Source: Thermocatellispora tengchongensis
GTDB lineage: Bacteria > Actinomycetota > Actinomycetes > Streptosporangiales > Streptosporangiaceae
Assembly (NCBI RefSeq): GCF_014202315.1
Contig: NZ_JACHGN010000001.1
Coordinates: 271,757-335,756 of the forward strand
Reading direction: 5' to 3'
DNA: 64,000 nt
Part shown: one piece after another, positions 1 to 7,989 of the stretch
Position numbering within the stretch: position 1 is the stretch's first letter
How the letters are laid out: each line of letters opens with the position of its first letter
Position numbers and translations under genes: made by a program
Notes under the pieces: generated by a model
Seen by the model: the letters and a program-made list of their open reading frames with translations, nothing else
The model's database searches: none
What the model was told of the DNA's origin: nothing

Positions 1-1
1 G

Positions 2-265
2 CTGAAGACCCTGATCCGCCTGCGGCGCGATCACGTGGCGCTGCGCCGCGGGGTCGAAAGCACCGTACAGGCCGGGGAGAATGTCATCGTCCGGGCCCGC
101 ACGCACCCGGACGAGACGGTGCTCGTGCTCGCCAACCGGGGCAACGCCGTCGAACAACTCGCCGTGGGGGCGGGCACCGGACGCGACCTGATCAGCGGTG
201 AGCAGGTCAAGCTGAGGGCGGTAGCCGTACGACCGTGGGAGGTACGTTTTGTCCGGCCCGACTGA
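2..265 (+). CDS. C-terminal fragment of a GH13-type alpha-glucosidase/amylase-family enzyme (5' end outside window)
   Basis: Only the last 87 codons are present; the reading frame is open from the window edge. The segment looks like the C-terminal beta-domain of GH13 enzymes: a run 'LIRLRRDHVALRRG' (typical 'LI.LRr.hpaLr.G' just after the catalytic barrel) followed by strands such as 'ETVLVLANRGN'. The stop codon lies inside the start region of the following LacI gene, so the two are translationally coupled. With the LacI regulator and the alpha-amylase downstream this suggests a maltodextrin/starch locus. The substrate cannot be read from this fragment. Confidence 0.6.
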   Translation: MKTLIRLRRDHVALRRGVESTVQAGENVIVRARTHPDETVLVLANRGNAVEQLAVGAGTGRDLISGEQVKLRAVAVRPWEVRFVRPD

Positions 266-1289
266 GTCGCGGGTGACGAGCAAGGACGTCGCGGCGGCGG
301 CCGGGGTGTCGCGCTCGGCGGTCTCCTTCGCCTTCAACGACCCCGCCAAGATCGCCGACTCCACGCGGCAGCGGATCCTGGCGGTGGCCAAAGAGCTCGG
401 CTACACCCCCAATCCGGTGGCGCGCATGCTGCAACAGGGGCGCACCCGCTCGCTCGGGGTGCTGCTGCCCCAGGACCTGCCGCAGATCATGGAGAACCCG
501 TACTACTCGCAGTTCTTCGTCGGCCTCGGCCAGGTCTGTCACCGCGAAGGGCTCACGCTGCTGCTGACCCCGCCACTGCGCAACTCCATGCTCAAGGCGA
601 TCCCGTACGCCGCCGTGGACGGGTTCGTGGTCTGCGGGCTGGAGGTGGACCGCGGTGAGGTCGCCGAACTGCGGCGGCGCGGCATCCCCTTCGTCCTCGT
701 CGATTCCGACCCGCCCGAGGGCGTGCCCTCTGTGGACGTCGACGATCAGGCCGGCGCCCGGGAGGTGGTCCAGCACCTGCTCGACCTCGGCCACCGTCGC
801 ATCGCGGTGATCTCCTTCGACCCCGGTCCCGACAAGGAGGCGTACGGCTACCGAGGCCCCCTCGCGCGGCGCATGGCCGGCATCCGCGAGGCCCTGGCCG
901 GCGCCGGCCTGGCCATGGACGACCTGCCCCTGATCGAGGTGCCCTGCACCCGCGAGGACGGTTACCACGCCGCCAAGAACCTCATGCTCCTGGACGAGCC
1001 GCCCACCGCCCTGGTCACCCTCTCCGACATCCTCGCCGTCGGCGCCATCGACGCCATGCACGATCTCGGCATCGACATCCCCGGCCAGATCTCGATCACC
1101 GGCTTCGACGACCAGCCGGAGGCCGCCTGGGTCCGCCCCCGGCTCACCACGGTCCGCCAGCCCATCATCGCCAAAGGCCGCGTCGCGGGTGACTTCCTCA
1201 TCTCCGCCATCCGCGGCGAAACCCAGCATCCCCACCAGGTCCTGCACACCGTCCTGATCATCCGCGAGTCCACCGGCCCGATCCGCTAA
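249..1289 (+). CDS. LacI-family transcriptional regulator
   Basis: A 346-residue DNA-binding repressor of the LacI/GalR type. The N-terminus holds the LacI helix-turn-helix ('SKDVAAAAGVSRSAVSFAFN') and hinge ('NPVARMLQQGRTRSLGVLLP'); the rest is a periplasmic-binding-protein-like sensor, with 'ALVTLSDILAVGAIDAMHDLG' and 'ITGFDDQPEA' in the usual places. The start is TTG at 249: a strong GGGAGG ribosome site lies at 237-242, correctly spaced, whereas the in-frame GTG at 273 has none. It overlaps the end of the preceding sugar-hydrolase gene and lies 79 bp before the alpha-amylase, so it probably controls this starch/maltodextrin locus in response to a sugar. The ligand is inferred from neighbours only. 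Confidence 0.92.
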   Translation: MSGPTESRVTSKDVAAAAGVSRSAVSFAFNDPAKIADSTRQRILAVAKELGYTPNPVARMLQQGRTRSLGVLLPQDLPQIMENPYYSQFFVGLGQVCHREGLTLLLTPPLRNSMLKAIPYAAVDGFVVCGLEVDRGEVAELRRRGIPFVLVDSDPPEGVPSVDVDDQAGAREVVQHLLDLGHRRIAVISFDPGPDKEAYGYRGPLARRMAGIREALAGAGLAMDDLPLIEVPCTREDGYHAAKNLMLLDEPPTALVTLSDILAVGAIDAMHDLGIDIPGQISITGFDDQPEAAWVRPRLTTVRQPIIAKGRVAGDFLISAIRGETQHPHQVLHTVLIIRESTGPIR

Positions 1290-1367
1290 CCCACCCGAGC
1301 CCGATTCCCGGCCCGCGGCGCCGCCACGGGCCGATCCCGCCATGCCCACGAACGGGAGGAACCACTG

Positions 1368-3058
1368 ATGAAACGGTTGTTATCCGCCCTGCTGCTGCTC
1401 ATCCCCCTGCTCGCGTTCACCCCGCCGGCGCGGGCCGTGACCTCACCCGGGCCGCTGGCCGAAGGCGACGTCATCTACCACGTCGTCGTCGATCGCTTCC
1501 ACAACGGCGACACCAGCAACGACGACACCGGCAACGGCGAATACGACCCCGACGACCTGGGGTTCTACCACGGCGGCGACTGGGCGGGACTCACCGCCAA
1601 GCTGGACTACATCAAGAACCTGGGCGTCACCGCGATATGGATCTCACCGGTGTCGGAGCAGGAACCTCTCAGCCGTGACCAGGGTGAGGCCGGCTACCAC
1701 GGCTACTTCACCAAGAACTTCGCCACTCCGAACACCCACTTCGGCTCCACGGCCGAGCTTCAGACGCTCATCGACACGGCGCACGCCAAGGGCCTGAAGA
1801 TGATCCTGGACGTGGTGCCCAACCACACCACCGACTATCTGGCGGGCACCTCCACCGTCTACAACCCGCCCTCCTACAAGCCCGCCCCGCCGCTGGACAA
1901 CGCGAACTATTTCCACCACATCGGCGACTGCGACTTCGACGGCTCCATGACCCAGGCCCAGTTGGAGCTGTGCGACCTGGGCGGCCTGGACGCGCCAGCG
2001 ACAACTTCCAGCGCCTGCGCAGCGCGCTGACCTTCATGCTCACCGCCCGCGGCATCCCGGTCATCTACTACGGCACCGAGCAGGCCGACGACGGCAACTT
2101 CAACCCGTGGGAAGAGCCGATCGCCAACAAGGACAACCGCAAGGACATGACGTCCTTCGACGAGAACCACACCATCTACAAGCACATCAAGCGCCTCACC
2201 GAGCTGAAGAAGGCCTACGCGCCGCTGCGCACCGGCACCCAGCGCGAGATGTGGAAGGACACCAGCGTCTACGCCTTCTCCAGGATCTCCGGCACCCAGG
2301 AGACCATCACGGCCGCGACCAACAGTTGGACCGCCCAGACCCGGACCATCCCGCTGCGCGCCGAGAGCCCCATAGCGGTGGGCACCGTGCTGACCAACCT
2401 CATGAACACCGGCGACACCGTGACCGTCCAGGCCGGCGGCGTCACCGGCAAGCAGATCACCGTCACCCTCGGCGAGCACGAGGCCAAGGTGTACGCCCCC
2501 GGCGCCCCGGTCTCCGCCTACACCCCGCCCGCCCGCACCATCACCAAGATCCGCGTCCACTACAACACCGGCGCCGACCACAACATCACCATCCGCGGTG
2601 ACGGCTCGCCCTTCCGCTGGGACCGCGGCCGGGCGGCCCGCAACGTGGCGCCCGATGTGTGGGAGTACGAGTTCGAGCGCATCCCCGCCGGGCAGACCTT
2701 CCAGTTCAAGCCGCTCATCGACGACACCCACCACTCCACCGGAGGCAACTACACCGGCGTGGGCGGCCAGACCATCGACATCTACCCGGCCTTCCCCACC
2801 CTGACCACCATCCGGGTGCACAAGGACGTGGGTTACGGCAACAAGGTCACCATTCGCGGCTCGGCCGCCCCACTGTCCTGGACCGCCGGGCAGGACTGCG
2901 CCAACAGGGCCTCCGACCTGTGGGTGTGCACCGTCGCCGGCATCCCGTCCGGCACGTCCTTCCAGTACAAGCCGCTGATCAACGACACCACCTGGTCCCA
3001 GGGGGGCGACTACACCACCACCGGCGGCTCCACCGTGGACATCACCCCCACCTTCTGA
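1368..3058 (+). pseudogene. Secreted GH13 alpha-amylase, broken by an internal deletion/frameshift
   Basis: Start ATG follows a GGGAGG site; residues 1-24 are a signal peptide ending 'ARA'. The first part carries the GH13 N-terminal motifs ('DVIYHVVVDRFHNGD', 'FYHGGDWAGL', 'DVVPNHT'). At about 1977-1995 the sequence jumps from 'ELCDLGGLD' straight into 'SDNFQRLRSALTFMLTARG', which in intact relatives lies well downstream. The catalytic nucleophile and acid/base regions are missing, and the frame changes: the first frame stops at 2030, and the rest reads in another frame to 3058. The 3' part is intact: barrel end, beta-domain and two starch-binding-like repeats of about 85 residues ('ITKIRVHYNTGAD..', 'LTTIRVHKDVGYG..'). 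As written it cannot be a working amylase, but an assembly error is possible. Confidence 0.8.
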
Positions 3059-3075
3059 ACCCCACCTTCTGAACA

Positions 3076-3103
3076 GGGGTGTGCGGCCCTCGCCGCACAC
3101 CCC
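3076..3103 (+). terminator. Stem-loop terminator after the amylase
   Basis: A perfect 11-bp stem, GGGGTGTGCGG (3076-3086) pairing with CCGCACACCCC (3093-3103), with a 6-nt loop, just after the amylase stop. There is no U-run, which is common for actinobacterial terminators. Confidence 0.65.
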
Positions 3104-3193
3104 GGGCGCGTCCCACCGCTCATCAGGGGCCGGCGGGGGAGTCACCCAAGATGAAAACGTGGCCCGCCGTGCCGGATCACGGCCGACAAGCGC

Positions 3194-3589
3194 TCAACCG
3201 TCACCGGGCGGGCGGGCAGTTGCGGAGCGCGCGTCGTAGGCCCGCTGCCGGGCCACGATGTCGTCGGCGTGCTCGACCGCCCAGGTGTAGAGGTGCGAGA
3301 ACGGCTCGCGCAGCGACTCGCCGAGTGGCGTCAGAGAGTACTCCACCCCTACGGGCGAGGTCGGCAGGACACGGCGTTCGATCATGCCGTTGCGTTCCAG
3401 GCGGCGCAGGGTCTGGGTGAGCACGCGCTGGGTGACTCCCTCAAGCCGGCGCTTGATCTCGTTGAAGCGTTTCGGCTCGGCCAGCACCGCCATCGTCATC
3501 ATCGACCACTTGTCCGCGATCTGGTCGAGGATCGGACGGGTCGGGCAGTCGGCGCGGAAGACCCACTCCGGCTCGGTGGTCTTGGTCAC
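3194..3589 (-). CDS. HxlR-family winged-helix transcriptional regulator
   Basis: A 131-residue HxlR/MarR-like DNA-binding protein. It has the family pattern: an N-terminal 'CPTRPILDQIADKWSMM', the recognition region 'KRFNEIKRRLEGVTQRVLTQTLRRLERNGMIERR' and the wing 'SPVGVEYSLTPLGESL', with one Cys near the N-terminus where many HxlR proteins carry a redox or electrophile sensor Cys. The start is GTG at 3589, preceded on the minus strand by GGAGG. It is divergent from the crotonase-family gene at 3738, and a perfect inverted repeat lies between them, so it most likely represses that gene and itself. The inducer is unknown. Confidence 0.9.
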   Translation of the reverse strand: MTKTTEPEWVFRADCPTRPILDQIADKWSMMTMAVLAEPKRFNEIKRRLEGVTQRVLTQTLRRLERNGMIERRVLPTSPVGVEYSLTPLGESLREPFSHLYTWAVEHADDIVARQRAYDARSATARPPGDG

Positions 3590-3660
3590 GCCAGGTATCC
3601 TCCGTGATTCCTGAGATGCTCAAAGTGCGTTATTGACGCCCATCGGCGGTCACCCAACCA

Positions 3661-3681
3661 TAGGTATACATCAGATACCTA
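3661..3681. promoter_or_regulatory. Candidate HxlR operator
   Basis: Perfect inverted repeat TAGGTAT-N7-ATACCTA between the divergent HxlR and crotonase-family genes. The GTAT/ATAC half-sites and the spacing fit dimeric HxlR binding. The assignment is inferred from position. Confidence 0.55.
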
Positions 3682-3737
3682 GCGGCGCGGCGGCCACTGT
3701 GGCATTGCCGTCGCCGCCTCCGAACGGAGTTCCCGGC

Positions 3738-4571
3738 GTGACTCAGCCCACCTTTTCGACCCTGCACGTGACGCGTGACCGCGGTGTCGTCACGGTCGTC
3801 ATCGACAACCCGCCCGTGAACGTTCTCAGCCTGGCGATGATGGCCGACCTGATGACGCTGCTGACCACGTTGCGGGAGGACGAGACGGCCAAGGTCGTCG
3901 TGTTCGAGAGCGCCGACCCGGAGTTCTTCATCGCCCACGTCGACATGACGCTCGTGGACGACGAGGAGGCCGCCGCCGACCCGACCGCCGGGGCGCCGGC
4001 TGGGCTCAACGTCTTCCAGGCACTCGGCGAGGCCCTGCGCACCCAGCCCCAAGTGACGATCGTCAAGCTGGCCGGGATGGCCCGTGGCGGAGGGGCCGAG
4101 TTCGTCGCGGCGGCCGACATGAGTTTCGCGGCGATCGGCCGGGCCGGGCTCGGCCAGATGGAGGTGCTGGGCGGCATCGTGCCCGGTGGCGGCGGCACGC
4201 AGTATCTGCTGGACCGGGCCGGCCGCAACCGCGCTCTGGAGATCGTCCTCGGCGCGGATCTGTTCGACGCGCAGACGGCCGAACGCTACGGCTGGGTCAA
4301 TCGCGCACTGCCGGCCGACGAGATCGACGCGTTCGTCGACCGGCTCGCCCGTAACATCGCGGACCTGCCGGACGGCACGATCGCGGCCGTCAAGAGCGCC
4401 CTGCCGCCGCAGGACATGGCCGCCGGGATGCTGCGCGAGCACGAGGCGTGGGCGAGCCAGTTCGCCCGGCCCGCCGCGGAGAAGCTGCTGCGCGGCGCGC
4501 TCGCGGCCGGCGCCCAGACCCGCGACGGCGAGCGGCGCCTGGAGCAACTGCTGCGCTCGGTCGCCCTCTGA
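3738..4571 (+). CDS. Enoyl-CoA hydratase/isomerase (crotonase) family protein
   Basis: A 277-residue crotonase-fold protein. 'IAHVDMTLV' and 'GMARGGGAEFVAAADMSFAA' form the oxyanion-hole region. Both acidic residues used by true hydratases have counterparts: the Glu in 'GQMEVLGG' and the Glu in 'RALEIVLGADLF'. 'GIVPGGGGTQYL' matches the family signature, so hydratase activity is plausible; the acyl-CoA substrate cannot be told. The GTG start at 3738 is chosen because GGAG stands 8 nt upstream and the family's N-terminus begins here; an in-frame extension back to 3633 would cover the operator. No other beta-oxidation gene is next to it; control by the divergent HxlR protein is likely. Confidence 0.85.
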   Translation: MTQPTFSTLHVTRDRGVVTVVIDNPPVNVLSLAMMADLMTLLTTLREDETAKVVVFESADPEFFIAHVDMTLVDDEEAAADPTAGAPAGLNVFQALGEALRTQPQVTIVKLAGMARGGGAEFVAAADMSFAAIGRAGLGQMEVLGGIVPGGGGTQYLLDRAGRNRALEIVLGADLFDAQTAERYGWVNRALPADEIDAFVDRLARNIADLPDGTIAAVKSALPPQDMAAGMLREHEAWASQFARPAAEKLLRGALAAGAQTRDGERRLEQLLRSVAL

Positions 4572-4734
4572 GAAACCTCGGCCGACCGGCGGTCTGGTCA
4601 GCGCCGTGGCGCAGGAAGGTCCGCCCGAGGGTCGTGCCGGGAGGCGTCCAGGGCTCCACGTTCCGCTCGTGGAGCGGACGGGACAAGGGCAGGAATGCGA
4701 ATATGGCCATACCTGACAAAAGATCGGAACGGGG

Positions 4735-5124
4735 ATGGGCATGCGCGCGGAAGTGGAATGGGTGGACTCGCGGGAGAGGCTGCCGGAGGACGGAACGACC
4801 GTGGCCGCCGCGATCACGGGCCGTTTCGCGGCCGGCGCGGACGAGGAGGATCCGATCGCCGGGAAGGAATTCTGGCTGGTGATGCCGATGTCCTTCGTGA
4901 CCCGTCACTTCGATGAGGACGGGCGTGAGTACAACGACTGCTTCGTCGACTTTGACGGTTACGTCCGCCCGCCCTACGGCCGGGATGGTGACGACCCGCA
5001 GATCTGCGACGACCCGATCACCCACTGGGCCGAACTGCCCACTCTGCCGGGCACCACCGCCCACTACCTGGTCGGCGAGGAGGCGAAGGCCGCCCGCGAC
5101 AGGGCCTTGGGTGAGGGGACCTGA
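4735..5124 (+). CDS. DUF551-like small protein
   Basis: A 129-residue soluble protein of unknown function. The ends resemble DUF551: an N-terminal 'VEWVDSRERLPEDGTTV' (compare 'W..v.erLP..g..V') and a C-terminal 'DDPITHWAELPTLPGT' (compare 'ITHWmpLP..P'). The middle is rich in acidic and aromatic residues, with no membrane segment or signal. ATG at 4735 and ATG at 4741 are both possible starts. It is preceded by a 163-bp gap holding a 10-bp palindrome (TATGGCCATA, 4702-4711) and followed at once by the 9-bp repeat array. Confidence 0.6.
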   Translation: MGMRAEVEWVDSRERLPEDGTTVAAAITGRFAAGADEEDPIAGKEFWLVMPMSFVTRHFDEDGREYNDCFVDFDGYVRPPYGRDGDDPQICDDPITHWAELPTLPGTTAHYLVGEEAKAARDRALGEGT

Positions 5125-5127
5125 CGG

Positions 5128-5217
5128 CGATCACGTCGATCACGTCGATCACGGCGATCACGTCGATCACGGCGATCACGTCGATCACGGCGATCACGGC
5201 GATCACGGCGATCACGG
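5128..5217. repeat. Ten tandem copies of a 9-bp unit, CGATCACG(T/G)
   Basis: Ten uninterrupted 9-bp units differ only at the last base (order T,T,G,T,G,T,G,G,G,G). The array begins 3 nt after the DUF551-like stop codon. The unit length keeps a reading frame (Asp-His-Val/Gly on the plus strand), but there is no ribosome site or known protein. It looks like an intergenic minisatellite produced by slippage. Confidence 0.9.
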
Positions 5218-5353
5218 CGCGCTCGCGATCCCATGAGCCACGCCGGCGTGGCATCGCCACCCGCTACTGCACGACCGTTCGTTCTCATCAAGCCGCCGTC
5301 ACCCTGGCCGCTCCACTGATGCGGCTGTGACACGTTGACGACAGGCCCAGCCG

Positions 5354-5389
5354 GCCCCCGCTCCCGACTCGGATCGCAGGAGCGGGGGC
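5354..5389 (+). terminator. GC-rich stem-loop in the 5218-5637 gap
   Basis: GCCCCCGCTCC (5354-5364) pairs with GGAGCGGGGGC (5379-5389) around a 14-nt loop. It probably ends transcription from the upstream gene. The rest of the 420-bp gap (5218-5637) holds the promoter and operator region of the lipocalin gene and no convincing gene. Confidence 0.5.
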
Positions 5390-5473
5390 GCTTCAGCGTT
5401 CGCGCCCGGCCTCTGTGGCGTCGCCTTCCTGACCGCCTGGTCACCCCGTGAGTGAGGCGGGCCCACACTGCGC

Positions 5474-5524
5474 TTGACATGGTTTGCAATACCAACCAAT
5501 ATGAAGTTGTTGGCATTACGAATC
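5474..5524 (+). promoter_or_regulatory. Promoter of the lipocalin gene overlapped by two MarR-like sites
   Basis: TTGACA at 5474-5479 and CAATAT at 5497-5502 are 17 bp apart, a good -35 with a weaker -10. The 15-mer GGTTTGCAATACCAA (5481-5495) fills the spacer. It matches at 12 of 15 positions the minus-strand reading of the palindrome before the MarR gene (7248-7262). A weaker inverted copy lies at 5510-5524. This suggests direct repression of the lipocalin gene by that MarR protein. Confidence 0.55.
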
Positions 5525-5637
5525 AATGCCCGGCCAGAGGTGACTCCGCGACGATAGTGATCATCTGCGGGCTTTGCCGGTCGGCGCCGGTGGGTGAGCG
5601 ACGGTCTCGTCCACCCCTGATACAAGGAGGAATCCTC

Positions 5638-6720
5638 ATGCCCGCAATCGGGACCAAGCGCCGAGCGGCAGCCCTGGTCACCGCGGCAGGGGTATTGGCG
5701 TTCGGTACGTTCGTCGGCTCTTCGGCCCAGGCGACCGTCCCGTCCGCGACACCGACCGCCCGCTCCGCCACGTCCGGGATCCCGGCCCTGGTCGATGCCG
5801 CGGCCGACCTGGGACGGCACGCGGCCGGGCCCCAGCAGACCTGGTTCGACTCGATCTACTTCACCAGCTCGGTGAAGGCGAACGGTCAGGAGTTCGGTAT
5901 TCAGGTCCACACGCGGATCCTCCCGAACAGGGACGAGGCCGCGTACCGCTGGACGCTCTCGGTGATCAACAAGACCACCGGGTGGTACAAGGACTACGCG
6001 GCGATGGTCGAGCCGAAGGACTATCGGTGGAGCGAGGGCAAGCTCGACATCAAGGCGCCGGGGCTGAGCTGGACGGGTGACTCCGTCCGCCAGTCGGTGC
6101 AGGTCCAGACGCCGTGGGGATCTCTCGACGTCCAGCTCGTGCCCACCGGCCCGGCCATGAACTACGCCTCGACCGGCGTTTTCAACCTGGCCGACGGCGT
6201 GCCGAACTACGAGTTCGCGCTCCCGGAGATGCGGACGTCCGGAACGCTCGTCGTCGATGGCGAGAAGCACACGATCAGGGGCACCTCCTGGCTGGACAGG
6301 CAATGGGGCGAGATGCCGACGTCGCTGACCCGGTGGACGTGGATGAACCTCAGCATGCCCAACGGCGACAAGGTCGCCATCTGGGACACGATCGGCGCCA
6401 AGTCCAAGGACAGTTGGGCGACGGTCCTCCATCCGGACGGCTCCTACGACGTGGTGGACGTCGAGCCGCTCGCGCAGGGCGCCTCCCGGCAGTGGACCAG
6501 TCCGGCCACCGGCCAGACGTACCCCACCCGTTGGCGCATCCGGATTCCCGCCCTGCAGTCCGAGCTCGACGTGCGGGTCACCGGAAATCCGGACCAGGAG
6601 ATCGAGACTCCCGACGGAAGCGGCTACCTGGAGGCCACAGCGGCTTTCACCGGCAAGTACAACGGCAAGCAGGTCCGTGGCGAGAACTACGTCGAGATGA
6701 CCGGCGAGTGGAACTCCTGA
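5638..6720 (+). CDS. Secreted lipocalin-like protein of the CrtC/AttH type
   Basis: A 360-residue exported protein. Residues 1-32 form a signal peptide (KRR, then a hydrophobic stretch, 'SSAQA'). The mature part has the two-lipocalin arrangement of hydroxyneurosporene-synthase/AttH proteins, with the diagnostic 'GTLVVDGEKHTIRGTSWLDRQ' continuing into 'WGEM'. Relatives include carotenoid hydratases and exported proteins of unknown substrate, so a ligand or a hydration reaction cannot be specified. The ATG at 5638 has an ideal AAGGAGG site. The promoter carries sites shared with the MarR gene 90 bp downstream on the other strand, so the two likely form a regulated pair. Confidence 0.8.
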   Translation: MPAIGTKRRAAALVTAAGVLAFGTFVGSSAQATVPSATPTARSATSGIPALVDAAADLGRHAAGPQQTWFDSIYFTSSVKANGQEFGIQVHTRILPNRDEAAYRWTLSVINKTTGWYKDYAAMVEPKDYRWSEGKLDIKAPGLSWTGDSVRQSVQVQTPWGSLDVQLVPTGPAMNYASTGVFNLADGVPNYEFALPEMRTSGTLVVDGEKHTIRGTSWLDRQWGEMPTSLTRWTWMNLSMPNGDKVAIWDTIGAKSKDSWATVLHPDGSYDVVDVEPLAQGASRQWTSPATGQTYPTRWRIRIPALQSELDVRVTGNPDQEIETPDGSGYLEATAAFTGKYNGKQVRGENYVEMTGEWNS

Positions 6721-6758
6721 TCACCGGCGAAGCCGTCCTCGCCTGACGCGGTCCGGCA

Positions 6759-6791
6759 TCGCCCCGGGATCGACCACTGATCCCGGGGCGA
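6759..6791. terminator. Bidirectional terminator between convergent genes
   Basis: A perfect 13-bp stem TCGCCCCGGGATC / GATCCCGGGGCGA with a 7-nt loop between the ends of the lipocalin gene and the MarR gene. Confidence 0.75.
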
Positions 6792-6811
6792 ACCATTGGG
6801 AGAGGACGGCC

Positions 6812-7225
6812 TCAGTCGGGGGAGGGCAGGACAGCGCGCAGGAGCTGGACGAGCTGGTCGCGGTCCTGCGGGTCGAGCCGGTTCGTCACCGGCGCCAGTG
6901 CGCGCCGGACCTCGTCGTACACCTGCTCCGCCAGTTCCAGGCCGGCCTGGGTGAGGAACACATCGACGACGCGGCGGTCGTGGGGGTCTTTGCCCCTGGC
7001 CACCAGCCCTCGGCGTTCGGCCCGGTCGATGAGGCCGGACAGGGTTGATTTGTCCAGACCGAGGAACGCGGCGAGCTCCGTCATACGCGGGCGGCGGTCG
7101 CGGAGGATGCCGAGGACCCGCAGTTGGGTGAGTGAGAGGTCGCGCTCGGCTCCGATGCGGGTGAGCACGCCCACCACCTGGAAGGTGCTGCGGACGAGAG
7201 CATCCACAAGGGCGTCGGAAGTCAT
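6812..7225 (-). CDS. MarR-family transcriptional regulator
   Basis: A 137-residue MarR protein: 'LSLTQLRVLGILRDRRPRM', recognition helix region 'ELAAFLGLDKSTLSGLIDRA', wing 'GKDPHDRRVVDVFLT' (the D-x-R-D-x-R-like wing motif), and a C-terminal dimerisation helix. Start ATG at 7225. A 13-bp palindrome (TTTGTACTACAAA) sits 23 bp upstream, and a related motif lies in the promoter of the convergent lipocalin gene. The pair therefore looks like a small ligand-responsive unit. The effector is unknown. Confidence 0.92.
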   Translation of the reverse strand: MTSDALVDALVRSTFQVVGVLTRIGAERDLSLTQLRVLGILRDRRPRMTELAAFLGLDKSTLSGLIDRAERRGLVARGKDPHDRRVVDVFLTQAGLELAEQVYDEVRRALAPVTNRLDPQDRDQLVQLLRAVLPSPD

Positions 7226-7247
7226 GCGCCAACGTTACTCGTCATGC

Positions 7248-7262
7248 TTTGTACTACAAACC
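7248..7262. promoter_or_regulatory. Candidate MarR operator
   Basis: TTTGTA-C-TACAAA (7248-7260) is an exact palindrome upstream of the MarR start. With the flanking CC its minus-strand reading GGTTTGTAGTACAAA matches the site inside the lipocalin promoter. Confidence 0.6.
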
Positions 7263-7390
7263 ACGGGTGAGCATGGCCGGCTCGCCCAGCAGTCCGCGCC
7301 CACGGCCACGTGTGCTCGAACCTGTGTACGACTCCTGTGGAAACTGTGGATAACTCCGCCGCGGCCCGGCGCGACCGGTAGGACGGATCC

Positions 7391-7879
7391 ATGGATGACA
7401 CCCTTGCCACCGACGAGGAGGGCAACGCCCTGACGGCGTTCCACCCTCTCGCCGAGGATTCCCCCTTCGACTTCGACGGTGCCCCGCTGACGGTCGCGCT
7501 GGTCGCGGTATGGCACGAGGAGCGGCTTCTGCTCGGCTTCAACCGGTCGCGCCGCTACTGGGAGCTGCCGGGCGGCATGATCGACCCCGGGGAGACGCCG
7601 CGCCACACGGCCGTCCGCGAGCTGTACGAGGAGACGGGCCTGCGCATCGAGGACCCCTCCTTCGCCGGCTACGCGCGTTTCGTCCTGGCGCCCGACCGGC
7701 GCGCGGAGTACGCCGCGATCTACATCGCCCACCTGACCGGGCCTCCGGACGCGGCCCCCGGCGTCGTCCCCAATGACGAGATCAGCGCGATCATCTGGTG
7801 GGACGGCGTGCGGCCCCTGGCTGGCCGGGTCCAGATGCTCGACGTGCTGTTGGCCCGCCTGGCCAGAGCCGCTCATTGA
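7391..7879 (+). CDS. Nudix hydrolase
   Basis: A 162-residue cytoplasmic Nudix-fold protein that would hydrolyse a nucleoside diphosphate-linked substrate with divalent metal. The full Nudix box is present: the GX5E part is 'GMIDPGE', followed by 'RELYEETGL' with the metal-binding Glu pair. 'LLLGFNRSRRYWELPGG' precedes it as usual. The start ATG lies in a region with a weak ribosome site. The gene stands alone between the divergent MarR gene and a Crp/Fnr regulator, so the substrate cannot be deduced. Confidence 0.9.
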   Translation: MDDTLATDEEGNALTAFHPLAEDSPFDFDGAPLTVALVAVWHEERLLLGFNRSRRYWELPGGMIDPGETPRHTAVRELYEETGLRIEDPSFAGYARFVLAPDRRAEYAAIYIAHLTGPPDAAPGVVPNDEISAIIWWDGVRPLAGRVQMLDVLLARLARAAH

Positions 7880-7989
7880 GGCGGTGAGAGCCGAGCCGAC
7901 TTGCGGGACCGACGGACGGATCAGCCCCGGCCATGAGATTACTGAACTGGATCGGTGTCGGAGTTTGTCGGAGTTCCGGAGGCGAGATC

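Noticed and set aside
4702-4711. TATGGCCATA palindrome before the DUF551-like gene
   Set aside because: A 10-bp palindrome alone, with no neighbouring regulator, is too weak to call an operator.
5128-5217. CRISPR-like or coding (Asp-His-Val/Gly) interpretation of the 9-bp repeat
   Set aside because: No spacers between units, no cas genes, no ribosome site or known protein.
7336-7353. TGTGGAAAC followed by TGTGGATAA, the latter a perfect DnaA box, as a possible replication origin
   Set aside because: Only one perfect and one poor box, no AT-rich unwinding region and no dnaA/dnaN/gyr genes nearby; probably chance.
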